Positions 23,923 to 33,326 of a stretch of 47,745 bases of DNA are shown one piece after another (positions within the stretch are counted from its first letter, which is position 1; the number at the start of each line of letters is the position of its first letter). The DNA lies in assembly GCA_024226735.1 (NCBI GenBank), contig JAAELL010000239.1, positions 1-47,745 of the forward strand, given 5' to 3'. Position numbers and translations under genes: made by a program. Under the pieces are notes generated by a model. It had not been told where the DNA came from. It made no database searches and saw nothing but the letters and a program-made list of their open reading frames with translations. This DNA is from a bacterium (GTDB lineage Bacteria > Planctomycetota > UBA1135 > GCA-002686595).

Positions 23923-26481
23923 CTAGAAGTGATAAACGGTCCACTTGCCGGTTGAGTTCCAGCCGACACCTCCACCATCGGGTCCCGTGACCTCGAGAAC
24001 CTCGAGCTGAATGTCGTGGCTCGAGCCCGGGAGCTGCGGCGACGGGAGCAGGAACCGTCCGTAGACGACCTCCCCTTGACTGCCCGCCGGCACGTCGAGC
24101 GTGAACTCGGACCCGGAAACCACGATGGGGATCTCGACCATCATCTCCTTGGTGAAGAGCTCGTAGGTGTCCACTGGCGCCGTCACGCGAACAAGAATCT
24201 GCAGCGCGTCGTTGGCGCGCATCGCGAGACCACCGACATTCCCCGCGGAGTTTCGGTTCACGTCACGCAGACGAATACCGAAGTAGTCGTGCTGACCGTA
24301 CGATCCCGGCTTGGTGCTGACCTGTCCGTCGGCCGTCCGGGTCCACGGGGTGGTGTGCGTGAAGTGCAGGAACGGAGCGAGCCCCGAGCCCAGGCGCTGG
24401 ATCGACAGCGTCCCGACACCGCCGGGCCCCTCGGTCCCGACACGGACGAAGTAGGTCTGGCCGGCAGTCGGCAGGAACTGAAGACCTGCACCCGTCAGCT
24501 CAGGGTTGGCGCTGCAAATGAGCGGATTCCCGCATGTGCCCTCATAAACCTCGATCAGCGTCGAAAACTGCGTGTCGTACGTGTCGATGAAGTAGCTGTC
24601 GCCGCCCGGCGGAGCCGTCCAGCGCAGCCATGCGTCGCGGACGATCGGGCCGCATCCGAGCGTGCTCGCCGAACCGCTACCGTTCGTCTCGAAGGCAAAC
24701 TTCCCCGTTCCGTTGATCGGCCGTGCACTGGAGCACTGCTCACCCTCGAGAATGGGAACTGGGTTCGAGTTCTCCTCGAAGAAACAATGCACCCGGTCGT
24801 TGGCTCCGACCTGCAGGGTGGCGGGCCCGGACGCCGCGACGCTGTGAATGCTCACGATCGCCGACTCCAGCGCAACCTCGTCGAGCTCGTCCGCCAACAG
24901 CCGCATCTGAATCGTGCGCCAAGTTGAATTGGCCGGAGCGCGCGCGGGAACCACGATCGTGAAGCGCCCCATCGCATCGGGCTCGGCAGGGCCGTAGACG
25001 ACCGGGCTGCTGCCCGGCACCGGCACGTAGAGCTCGTAGTCGCAGCCGTAGTCCGCTGTAGAGCTCGGCTCCACCTGGAGCGTCACCGTGTAGGCAGCCG
25101 GGTATCGAACGAAGTCGCCCGGCGCCTTCGACCTGCGCGCCGCGTCGTCCTGCAGGTGCGTCAGGGTCACGCGGAAGGTGTTCGCGTTGGTGCGAAACGG
25201 CGAGCACGCGGCGGGCTGGCCCAAGCCGAATCCGTCGTTGTCCGCCTCGACGCCGGTCAGGACGTACCGCGGCCATCCGGCGACCGTCGGCTCCCCCCGC
25301 GTCGCGGGCGTCTGCTTCGCGAAGTGGACGAAGAACGGTCCAGAGGGAGGTAGGACGCGGATGTAGGAGGTCTTCGTCTCGGTGTCCGTCGCTCCCCCGC
25401 CGGACACGGTCAGCGACACGGTGTAGGGTGCCACACGGTAGGCGAACTCGACCGGACCGGGGTCCCGCATGTCGGACACGGCTCCGTTGCCGAAGTCCCA
25501 CGCGTACGCCGTGGCCCCGGTCGAGAGGTTCTGGAAGGTCGTCGTGAGCGGACCGATGCCCGTGGTCACGGCGGCTCGGAAGGCTGCCTGCAGCGAGGCC
25601 GGCGGTGGTTCCTCGACCGTGATGTAGCCGGGTTTGGTCTCGGTGTGCGTCCCGCCCGGTCCGGTGGCTGTCAGCGAGACCCCGTACGAGCCAGGCGCGT
25701 TGAACGTGTTCGTGACGGTGGGCCCGGCTTCGACCGGACCAGCACCGAAGTCCCACGTCCATTCGGTGATGGATCCGGTCGACTGGCTCGTGAAGGTGAC
25801 CGCGAGCGGAGCGGGCCCCGAAGTCACGTTCGCCGTGAAGTCGGCAATGGGCTCCGGGTGCTCGAGGACGAGCTGCACGCCGTTGCACGTCCCGAAGCCC
25901 GACGCGACGCCGAGGTCGATCCGCAAGGTGCCGCCCGAGACCAGGAGGGAGTGCCGCGCGTAATGTCCGCCCTCGACGTAGCCTCCGCCCCAAGGTCCAC
26001 CGACCAATACAGGCGGATCCGGAGACCCGGTCACGTCGACGACCGTTCGATAGCTGTCGTCGTCGGGAGCCCACGCGTAGGTGAAGACCGAGTAGACACC
26101 GTTGCGCAAGCCGCTGAACAACAGCGCATTGCCGTCCCCGACGTCGAATCCGTCGTCGAGCAGCGCCTCGTCGTCGCCGCCGGTCGCCTCGTTGTCGAAG
26201 GCGAGCTCGGCCGCGGGGACGAGCGTCGTCACGGTCGCGGACGTTGCGGCCCCCCCGATGTCGTGCAGATTCGCGCTAACAGGTAGCGCCAGCGCGTTCC
26301 AGTCGCCCGCCAGTCCAGCAGCGTCGTGCGCGCTCGAGCAGCTCCCGTAGAAGAGCCCGAAGTCCAGGTTGATGTCCTGCGCCGCTACGGACGAAGTCAG
26401 GAGCCCGAGGCACGCTGCAAACTTGCCGGCCTCGGTGATGCGTCGCCCCGCGACGCACGTGCGGTTCGTAAGTGAGTTCAT
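23923..26481 (-). CDS. Secreted PKD-domain protein with internal duplication
   Basis: The 852-residue exported protein starts at ATG 26481, sharing one base with the upstream gene's TAA (TAATG), which indicates translational coupling. It has a signal peptide (about 18-35, ending SVAAQ), a beta-rich region to about 208, and two PKD domains (211-289 and 297-377; WDFG plus YGVSLTATGPGG and YTVSLTVSGGGA). Two related blocks follow, at about 382-550 and 701-852, each opening with HFxxxTPxTR. Between them (580-695) is a Cys module like that of the next gene (CSSARPINGTGKFAFETNG, RDAWLRWTAPPGG). It may bind polysaccharide or protein on the surface; no catalytic site was seen. Confidence 0.75.
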   Translation of the reverse strand: MNSLTNRTCVAGRRITEAGKFAACLGLLTSSVAAQDINLDFGLFYGSCSSAHDAAGLAGDWNALALPVSANLHDIGGAATSATVTTLVPAAELAFDNEATGGDDEALLDDGFDVGDGNALLFSGLRNGVYSVFTYAWAPDDDSYRTVVDVTGSPDPPVLVGGPWGGGYVEGGHYARHSLLVSGGTLRIDLGVASGFGTCNGVQLVLEHPEPIADFTANVTSGPAPLAVTFTSQSTGSITEWTWDFGAGPVEAGPTVTNTFNAPGSYGVSLTATGPGGTHTETKPGYITVEEPPPASLQAAFRAAVTTGIGPLTTTFQNLSTGATAYAWDFGNGAVSDMRDPGPVEFAYRVAPYTVSLTVSGGGATDTETKTSYIRVLPPSGPFFVHFAKQTPATRGEPTVAGWPRYVLTGVEADNDGFGLGQPAACSPFRTNANTFRVTLTHLQDDAARRSKAPGDFVRYPAAYTVTLQVEPSSTADYGCDYELYVPVPGSSPVVYGPAEPDAMGRFTIVVPARAPANSTWRTIQMRLLADELDEVALESAIVSIHSVAASGPATLQVGANDRVHCFFEENSNPVPILEGEQCSSARPINGTGKFAFETNGSGSASTLGCGPIVRDAWLRWTAPPGGDSYFIDTYDTQFSTLIEVYEGTCGNPLICSANPELTGAGLQFLPTAGQTYFVRVGTEGPGGVGTLSIQRLGSGLAPFLHFTHTTPWTRTADGQVSTKPGSYGQHDYFGIRLRDVNRNSAGNVGGLAMRANDALQILVRVTAPVDTYELFTKEMMVEIPIVVSGSEFTLDVPAGSQGEVVYGRFLLPSPQLPGSSHDIQLEVLEVTGPDGGGVGWNSTGKWTVYHF

Positions 26482-28544
26482 TAGTAGTACTGCCCCCGCC
26501 AGTGGAATTGGTTGCCGCCCGGAAGATCCTCGATCGCCAGAAGGATTGGGAGGAAGCCAACTGGATGGGGAGCCCTGATGCCTGCCCCTCCCCCCGCGAA
26601 CCCGATGCCGCAGTCGGTCCAAGTGGCCGTGCTGTTCGGGACACCGGCGGGATCGAGGTTGAAGAGCATGCGCGCAAGGAACTCACGCTCCGTGGAGCTC
26701 TGTTGCTGATCGCCATAGAGCACGAGCGTCATGTCCAGACGCGGATCACCGTCGACGGAGTGAACCGTGACACCCGCGCCTTCGCCTGCGACGAATCCGG
26801 GCACGGTGTGGAGCGGCGACGTCGCCGCTGCGACGCCCTGCGTATCGAGGTTCCACAGGTAGCGGTAGTGGAACTGTTGCCCGCCCGCGTAGTCAGGGAC
26901 CACGTAGACCATCAGCACCAAGTCGGGACGGGGATCGCCGTCGATGTCGGAGATCGCCAGTCCCGCGCCCTGTGCAACGGAGAAGCTGCCCGGCGCGGTG
27001 TAGATCGGGGAGGAGCCGCTCGGCACACCGGTCGCATTCAGGTTCCAGTGGATCTGGTAGCGAAACTCGGGCGCCGGGCCGGAGACCTCGTAGGCCATGA
27101 CCACCAGATCGGGGCGCGGGTCGTCGTCAATGGCGCCGATGGCCACGTCGGCCCCGCGACTGTCGGTACCGACTCCGGGCAGGCTGTACATCTGCCAACC
27201 GTCGGTTGGAGTGGACGCGCCGTTCACGTTGTAGCCGACGAGGTAGCGGAACAAGTCCGTGCCCGGCTGATCCTCGTAGGACGCCAGAACGATCTCGAGT
27301 GCCGGATCCCCGTCGAGATTCGTGAAGGCGATTCCGCCGCCGTCGGTCTCGTCTCCCGCGAGCCCGTCGAGGCACGTGCGGACCGAGTCACGGTACGAGG
27401 AGATCGACCCCTTCGCCACGTCGGCGAAGCCCGTCCCGTCGCCCGAGCAGGCCCCGATCACGGGACACATGATTCGGCACTCCGGTCCTTCGCAATGGTC
27501 GGCGCCCCAATTGTGGCCAAGCTCGTGCGCGGTCAGCCATGAACGCCGGACCAAGTTCGGATGGAACAGCGTCTGGGAGATGCCGCAATCCCAGGGCGTA
27601 CAGATCGCGTCGAGAAACGCGATGCCGATGGCGTTCCCGTCGAGCTCGCGGCCCGTGAACAGATGTGCGACGTCACGATGGATGTGCGCGAGCTCGCTCG
27701 ACCAGCGCCCCTGCATGGCAACGAGGAGGTCGACGGGATCCGTCAGGCCGGGATACGGGTCGACCGTGTCGATGACGATCGATTCCACTGCGTAGAAGAT
27801 CCCGACGTCGCGCAGGAAGATCAGGTCGACCGGGTTCAGGACCTTCCACACGTCCGCGACGACCCGGTCCGGGTTGTTGCTGAAGCGAGCGAGGTACTGC
27901 GCGTCGATCTCGATCGCCAGCTCGGCCCGGTAAGGCGCGGAGTTGCCCGGGCAGAGGAAGCCCCCCGAACCGCCGGGCTTGGACGTGGCGGACGTCGCGC
28001 ATTCGAACGGCAGCGACGCGAGCTGGGATTCGGGATAGGTCACGTGCTGCCGCGCCGTCGCTCCCGGGGTCGTGTCGGGCTGAATGCCCCACAGCTCGCC
28101 CTCGACTTCGAAGATCGCGTGCAGCTTCCCGTCATCGATCGTCGCCGCGACGCAGCTCTTGCCGCCGCCGTCGACCGTTCCGCGGAACGTCCAGGGAGTC
28201 GAGACGTCGATGGCGCGCAGGCCGGTCTCAGTCCGCAGCAGGACTTCGAATCCGGGCGCCCGCATGTCGTGCGGCCGCAGATCGAGCGTCCGGCGCGAGC
28301 CTCCGACCCAAACATCGATCGAGAACGGGGCGAGCCGGTCGAGCTCGGGCAGGTCGAGGGACTGCAGGGTCGCGAAGCCGACCCCCATCCGCTCGAGCGT
28401 CTCGTGAGAGGCCAGCTCCTGTGCGCTCGCGACGCTGCATGCGAGGACGGGAGCGAGAATCGGTGCGAGGCGACGTCTCCGTCGAGCCGGAGGCCCGAGG
28501 TCGTGCTGCGACCTGGGGACGGAACGAGGAACCAAGAAACTCAT
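26481..28544 (-). CDS. Secreted M12-type zinc metalloprotease with C-terminal beta-propeller-like repeats
   Basis: The 687-residue protein has a basic N terminus and signal peptide (to about 42), a propeptide-like region to about 200, then a metzincin domain. The zinc motif is HELGHNWGADH (His340, Glu341, His344, His350), with Met359 in CRIMCP as the Met-turn, typical of reprolysin-like M12 proteases. From about 395 to the end are four to five repeats with DxDGDPRPDLVLM-type motifs (VCBS/FG-GAP-like), probably binding Ca or forming a propeller. A TAGGAG Shine-Dalgarno lies 7 nt before ATG 28544. It is the first gene of a three-gene operon of secreted proteins; substrate unknown. Confidence 0.85.
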   Translation of the reverse strand: MSFLVPRSVPRSQHDLGPPARRRRRLAPILAPVLACSVASAQELASHETLERMGVGFATLQSLDLPELDRLAPFSIDVWVGGSRRTLDLRPHDMRAPGFEVLLRTETGLRAIDVSTPWTFRGTVDGGGKSCVAATIDDGKLHAIFEVEGELWGIQPDTTPGATARQHVTYPESQLASLPFECATSATSKPGGSGGFLCPGNSAPYRAELAIEIDAQYLARFSNNPDRVVADVWKVLNPVDLIFLRDVGIFYAVESIVIDTVDPYPGLTDPVDLLVAMQGRWSSELAHIHRDVAHLFTGRELDGNAIGIAFLDAICTPWDCGISQTLFHPNLVRRSWLTAHELGHNWGADHCEGPECRIMCPVIGACSGDGTGFADVAKGSISSYRDSVRTCLDGLAGDETDGGGIAFTNLDGDPALEIVLASYEDQPGTDLFRYLVGYNVNGASTPTDGWQMYSLPGVGTDSRGADVAIGAIDDDPRPDLVVMAYEVSGPAPEFRYQIHWNLNATGVPSGSSPIYTAPGSFSVAQGAGLAISDIDGDPRPDLVLMVYVVPDYAGGQQFHYRYLWNLDTQGVAAATSPLHTVPGFVAGEGAGVTVHSVDGDPRLDMTLVLYGDQQQSSTEREFLARMLFNLDPAGVPNSTATWTDCGIGFAGGGAGIRAPHPVGFLPILLAIEDLPGGNQFHWRGQYY

Positions 28545-28626
28545 GACATACTCCTAGATCGAGTCGGGGACCAAACGTCCTCGACGGAATGAAAGACCAA
28601 TCGTCGAGCTCGCCGCTCGGCGCTAT

Positions 28627-28791
28627 CTAGTGGTGTGAGTCACTCTTGTGCGCCATGGTCGGCCCGTACCCGCCCGCTGCTGCGTTGCGCCTCCTCCGAG
28701 ACTTGCAGCGAAGTCGCGTCGTCGCTGCGCCTTGCAGGCGAACGCGTACGCACCGACCAAAATGCCGCACAAGAGTGAGTCACACCACTAG
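28627..28791. mobile_element. 165-bp foldback element with 24-bp inverted ends (MITE-like)
   Basis: 24-bp terminal inverted repeats at 28627-28650 and 28768-28791 match at 23 of 24 bases. Both ends terminate in CTAG. The interior continues as an imperfect hairpin (a GGTCGG/CGTAC block recurs in inverse), so the single strand would fold almost end to end. No protein is encoded. It lies between the metalloprotease promoter region and the stop of the next gene, in a 289-nt gap that otherwise shows only the Shine-Dalgarno. A transposase-dependent miniature element or a palindromic REP-like repeat are both possible. Confidence 0.65.
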
Positions 28792-28833
28792 CTGCGCGAA
28801 CCGAAGGGTCGCGCACCTCCTCGCCGGGAGGAG

Positions 28834-29781
28834 CTACAGCTCCAGTGCGTTCGTGAAGCGGAACGCGCTTCCGCAGTTGCCTGCCCCGGCCGGATCGCGG
28901 TACCCGTACTGGACCCGGAACCCAGGCGGGACCTCTCCCTCCTGCACGACCGTCCCCGTGGCCCCCGCGTTCGTCGGTGCGAGCCGCGCGATGCCTCCGC
29001 CGACACAGAGCGTCGTGCAGCCCATCGGAACCGACGCGCGGCTCGGCCCGAGCAACAAGATGCCGTTCCGATGCGGTGGCAGCCCGTCGACGACGAACGT
29101 CTGGCTGCCCGGGGCCGGCCCCGGCCTTACACTCAGGGTGGCGACCGAGCCAATGGAGTTGGGCGGACCCTCGCAGTACGTGAGCGGTGCCTGCGACTCC
29201 AAGATGACGTTGTCGACTCCGGCCACGTCGCCGGGGACCGAGCCGTTGGAGACGATCTCGATCTTGATCCGGAGGCCGGTCACGTTCGAGATCAATGCAT
29301 CCCAGTTGCCAGAGGTGACCGTCCACTGGCTCTCGACGATGTCGTAATAAAGCCGCTCCCAGCGCGTCTCCCCCGTCGGGCCCGGCAGGGTGGCGTAGGC
29401 AATCCCTCCGGGTCCGTCGATGCGGACGGTGTAGTCGCGAAACGCCACTCCCTCGCCGCCCCGGTCGATCAGGCGATGATCGAACGCAAGCACCCCGTAG
29501 CTGTCGAGCGGCGTCCAGTCGCCGCGGTACTTCCGTGGGGCCTCGATCCAACTGCCCTGACCGCCGGTCAGGTCATCGAAGTGCAGGTAGCCACGGTTCA
29601 CCGTAGAGTCCACGGCGAAGCGAATCTGTGAGTCATCCGACGGCGCGCTGCCGTCCTCGAGGACGCGCACCCAGCCCTCCAGATTCGACTGGAACGAGCT
29701 GGCGGCCTGCAGTTGCGGTGCGCCCGACGCGGTCGCGGCGAACAGAGACGTGATGGCGAGCGGCAGAGCGAGGTTCTTCAT
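28834..29781 (-). CDS. Secreted surface protein with laminin-B-like N-terminal domain
   Basis: The 315-residue protein has a signal peptide (1-20, TASGAP). A jelly-roll domain follows, like those after FxSxLEGW motifs (SSFQSNLEGWVRVLEDGS, GYLHFDDLTGGQGSWIEAP, LAFDHRLIDRGGEGVAF). A C-terminal planctomycete-type module starts at YCEGPPNSIG and holds paired Cys (MGCTTLCVGG, NCGSAF). The ATG at 29781 opens directly on the signal peptide. The 155 nt upstream, between this start and the kinase stop, show no obvious structure. Probable extracellular carbohydrate- or matrix-binding role, inferred from fold resemblance only. Confidence 0.65.
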   Translation of the reverse strand: MKNLALPLAITSLFAATASGAPQLQAASSFQSNLEGWVRVLEDGSAPSDDSQIRFAVDSTVNRGYLHFDDLTGGQGSWIEAPRKYRGDWTPLDSYGVLAFDHRLIDRGGEGVAFRDYTVRIDGPGGIAYATLPGPTGETRWERLYYDIVESQWTVTSGNWDALISNVTGLRIKIEIVSNGSVPGDVAGVDNVILESQAPLTYCEGPPNSIGSVATLSVRPGPAPGSQTFVVDGLPPHRNGILLLGPSRASVPMGCTTLCVGGGIARLAPTNAGATGTVVQEGEVPPGFRVQYGYRDPAGAGNCGSAFRFTNALEL

Positions 29782-29936
29782 GATGGGCCTGTTGTCTTCG
29801 GATACGGCTGTGCGCGATCGACAGAGTGCTAAGGAGGCGCCGAGCGGACGCGCGAGTCGGAGAATCGCCTCGAGTCTCTTCAAGGAAAGGCGCGCCGGCA
29901 TGTGACCACCCAATTACGAATCGCCCCGTGACGGGC

Positions 29937-32900
29937 TCAGGGCTCCACGGCCCGAGCCGGCCGGAGGCCGAACGCCTGGCTGGCGAAGGACGGATTGGCA
30001 TTCGCGCGCTCCGAAGACCGCGCATCCAGCGTGTTCATCATGAAGGCCCCTCCACGCCACACGCGGCGGAGCGCATCGGGCACGGTCGCAACGGGATCCT
30101 TTCTCGGGCTGACCAGGTAATAGTGCCTGACGTAGTGGTCGGCACACCACTCCGCGACGTTGCCGTGAACATCGTGGAGGCCGAACGGATTCGCCGCGTA
30201 GGTCCCGACGGGCGCGTGGAGGACCGATCCGTCGTCGAGTTTCCAATTGAGGTGCCCCCAGCGCAGGCCAGCACGCTGCGCAGCAGCGTCTCCCAGATTG
30301 CCGGCACGGCCGGTGACGAGAGAGTCACGATCCGCGCCGGTCCACCACGGCGAGCGGGTACCCCCGCGACAGGCGTGCTCCCACTCGGCCTCGGTAGGCA
30401 GGCGAAGTCCCATGCGGCCCAAGATGCGCTCCGACTCGAACCAGCTGACGTTCTCGAGCGGGTGCAGGAGGGTTCCGACGAAGACGTGCGGCGGTTGGAA
30501 CTGGCTCGGGTTGGAACCGGTGAAGTGCAACCACTGGCCCTGGGTCACCTCGAACTTCGAGAGGAAGTACCAGGTCAGCTCGACCTCATGGGGCGGGAGC
30601 TCATTGGAGTCGGCTCGCGGGTCGTAGTTCCCCTCCTCGGCATTCGCTTTCTGCGCTCCCATCCAGAACGTCGAATCGGGAATGAGCACGAGGACGACTC
30701 CCATGTCTTCCGACAAGGCGAGCTCGTCGTCCGGACCGCGCCGAGGTTCCGCGCCGGTCGCTGTGTGCCAGAACTCCCAGAGCCCACTCTCGGGATCCGC
30801 GCCGATCGGCACGAGCCCCTGCTGCGGCGCGAGCGTCTTTCCGCCGTACTTCGGGCTGTCGCGGATCGCCTCGATCGCGCCCTTCCAGCGCCTCGCGTGC
30901 GCGCCGCCGGGCCTCATCGCTTCGCTCAGCTCGCGGGCATGGGTGAGGCGTCGGGAAACGCTCCAACCGCGGTCGCCGGCGGTCGCGCCCCGTTCGTTCG
31001 ACAGAAGCCCCGATCCCGCGCCAAAGGTCTCCATGTCGTCGACCAGGGCCGCGACCCGAGCGTGCCTCAGCCGCGCCGCGCGCCCGTCGCCGCTGTCCTC
31101 GAATCGCCACTCGAGTCGCTCCTCCATGGCACGCGCCAAGGTGTCCCGCTCCTCCAGCAAGGCGGCGAGCTCCAGCTCGGCGTCGCGCATGCCCTGCTCA
31201 CTCGACGCAGAGTCGATCGACGCGGCGAGCCGGCGCTGGTAATACTCGTAGAGGACGCGATGATCGGGAGGCGCACGGTCGATCGCCTCGGCGCTCCAGG
31301 CGCGCGCCTCTTCGTCTCGACCGAGGGCGAAGTAGGCCCAGGCAAGCGCGTCGGAGAATCGTGCTTGAAACCCTGGATCCGTCACCCTCACTAGCGAACG
31401 CGTTCGCGCCAGGAGCACGCGCAGGCCTGGCCCCGGAACCGAAGGCAACGCTGCCATCCGTACGGCAGCCGCCGTGAAGCCGGTCGCAGGGTCCACGAGC
31501 TTCTGCGCACTCCTCAGGAGCGCAAGACCGCGCGCCTCCTCTCCGAACCGTGTGCGAGCCGGATCGACGAGAGTCCAAGCCATCTCTCGTTGCACGTGGG
31601 GACTGAGCTGAAGCTCTGCGGCACGCAGCGTCGGGAACACCGGATCCGTCCCGCTCTTGCGGCGAGCGAGCGCGTTGCGCACCGACACGATGCGGCTTTC
31701 CACGCCTAGTAACTGTTGGCGCAAGAGATGTGCTGCCTCGAGCGCCCCCTCGTCGTCGGAGCGTGGAGGAAGCGCGAGCGCCCGCAGCCGATTCCGTTCC
31801 GCGCGGTACGACGGCATGTCCACCGCGAGAGTTCGGGCGTGCTGGATCCAGCGCTCGAAGGCGGGGATCCTCTCCGGAATCGCCGGCCACAGGTCGTCGA
31901 CTTCGGTGATCAGGTGTTCGTGCTCCAGGGCGGCCTGCGAGACACGGCGCCGGTCGACCTCGGCCCGGAGCCTGGAGGCCAGCACGAGCGAGGCCACCAG
32001 TCCCGTCGCGATCGTGGCGATCAACGCCGCTGCGATGCGGTTACGGCCCACCCAGTCCAGCGCGCGCCGCACGATCGCCGGCCGCCGCGCCTGGGGTCGC
32101 TCCCCGCGTAGCACCCGCTGCAGATCGTCGGTGAAGAGCCCCGCCGTCGCGTACCTTCGCTCCGGCGCGGTCTCTAGCGCAACCTGGAGCACGACCTCGA
32201 GGTCGCGTGGCAGGTCGCGATTCAACGTCCGCAGCAGAGTCGCGGGTTCGGCCGAGATGTGGCGCACGAGTCCGGCGTAGGTCGTTGCCTCGTGCGGCAA
32301 GCGCAGCGTCAGGCACTCGAACAGCGTCGCCGCCAACGCGTGCACGTCGGTGCGGGCATCGGCTCTGCGGCCGCGCGGGTCGGCCTGCTCCGGGGTGAGG
32401 TAGAGCGGCGTCCCCATGACCTGTTCCGTCCCCGTCAGTCCCGCCCCTCCATCCTCCAGCTCGCGCGCCAAACCGAAGTCGAGCAACACCGGCTCACCGT
32501 CCGGCCGCACGATCACGTTGCCCGGTTTGATGTCGCGGTGCACGAGCCCGTGCTCGTGCGCCGACTGCAAGCCGCGTCCCAGCCTCTCACCCATTCGAAC
32601 GATGCGACGCCATGGAGCTTCGTCCTCGAGCGCCTCGAGTACGAGGGGAGTGGGTGCCTGGGACCTGCGCGCCGCGGCGACGAGCGATCCGAGGTTCTCC
32701 CCTTCGACGAGCGGCATGACGAGATAGACCAACGCCCCGTCCTTGCCGACGTCCAGGACGGGGCACAGGTTGGGGTGCGCCAAACGCGCCGCGAGCAGTC
32801 CCTCACGCGCGAAGCGTACCTCGGCGGTTACTTGGCCCATGAGCTCCGGCCGCAGTACCTTGATCGCGACGGGGAAGCCGTCGGGCTCGGGTTTGCGTCC

Positions 32901-33326
32901 GCGGTAGACCAGTCCCATTCCCCCTTTGCCGATGAACGCCTCGACGCGGTAGGGCCCCAAGGACGATGGGAGCGCCGGCGCAAGCTGCACGTCGGGGGCC
33001 GGCTCGCCGTCGAGCGTCACGAGCCCCATGCGAACGAGGTAGCCGAACTGCTCGCGCAGCTCCGCCTCGAGCTCGGGATGACTCGTGCAACAACTCTCGA
33101 GACGCTGCTCGCGTTCGTGCGGCTCGGCGAGCAGGCAGGAGTAGATCAGTTCTTCGACTGCGGGAGCGGCGACCTCGGCACCTCCATGCGAACGACGCGA
33201 TCGAGATTCGATTGCGGCCCCGGGTGCGAGGGGCCTAGGTGGGAGCTGCTCGAGATTAGCACGAAGTCGGCTCGACCGTCTTCCGGGGACGGGGAGCCAC
33301 TCAGTCGAACAGGATGGAATCCGCAT
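29937..33326 (-). CDS. Ser/Thr protein kinase with transmembrane segment and SUMF1-like C-terminal domain
   Basis: The 1129-residue protein has a short planctomycete-type helical N region, then a Hanks-type kinase (about 125-410): glycine loop GKGGMG, Lys156 (AIKVL), HRDIKPGN (Asp265) and DFGLA (Asp283). A transmembrane helix lies near 425-445, followed by a long helical sensor-like region. The C-terminal SUMF1/formylglycine-enzyme-like domain (about 870-1129) shows LRLPTEAEWEHACRGGT, NPFGLHDVHGNVAEW and WRGGAFM. The paired catalytic Cys of true formylglycine-generating enzymes after GGAFM are absent, so it is probably a ligand-binding version. The start is uncertain: ATG 33326 is the only start codon before the conserved region and lies inside the upstream relic. 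Confidence 0.88.
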   Translation of the reverse strand: MRIPSCSTEWLPVPGRRSSRLRANLEQLPPRPLAPGAAIESRSRRSHGGAEVAAPAVEELIYSCLLAEPHEREQRLESCCTSHPELEAELREQFGYLVRMGLVTLDGEPAPDVQLAPALPSSLGPYRVEAFIGKGGMGLVYRGRKPEPDGFPVAIKVLRPELMGQVTAEVRFAREGLLAARLAHPNLCPVLDVGKDGALVYLVMPLVEGENLGSLVAAARRSQAPTPLVLEALEDEAPWRRIVRMGERLGRGLQSAHEHGLVHRDIKPGNVIVRPDGEPVLLDFGLARELEDGGAGLTGTEQVMGTPLYLTPEQADPRGRRADARTDVHALAATLFECLTLRLPHEATTYAGLVRHISAEPATLLRTLNRDLPRDLEVVLQVALETAPERRYATAGLFTDDLQRVLRGERPQARRPAIVRRALDWVGRNRIAAALIATIATGLVASLVLASRLRAEVDRRRVSQAALEHEHLITEVDDLWPAIPERIPAFERWIQHARTLAVDMPSYRAERNRLRALALPPRSDDEGALEAAHLLRQQLLGVESRIVSVRNALARRKSGTDPVFPTLRAAELQLSPHVQREMAWTLVDPARTRFGEEARGLALLRSAQKLVDPATGFTAAAVRMAALPSVPGPGLRVLLARTRSLVRVTDPGFQARFSDALAWAYFALGRDEEARAWSAEAIDRAPPDHRVLYEYYQRRLAASIDSASSEQGMRDAELELAALLEERDTLARAMEERLEWRFEDSGDGRAARLRHARVAALVDDMETFGAGSGLLSNERGATAGDRGWSVSRRLTHARELSEAMRPGGAHARRWKGAIEAIRDSPKYGGKTLAPQQGLVPIGADPESGLWEFWHTATGAEPRRGPDDELALSEDMGVVLVLIPDSTFWMGAQKANAEEGNYDPRADSNELPPHEVELTWYFLSKFEVTQGQWLHFTGSNPSQFQPPHVFVGTLLHPLENVSWFESERILGRMGLRLPTEAEWEHACRGGTRSPWWTGADRDSLVTGRAGNLGDAAAQRAGLRWGHLNWKLDDGSVLHAPVGTYAANPFGLHDVHGNVAEWCADHYVRHYYLVSPRKDPVATVPDALRRVWRGGAFMMNTLDARSSERANANPSFASQAFGLRPARAVEP

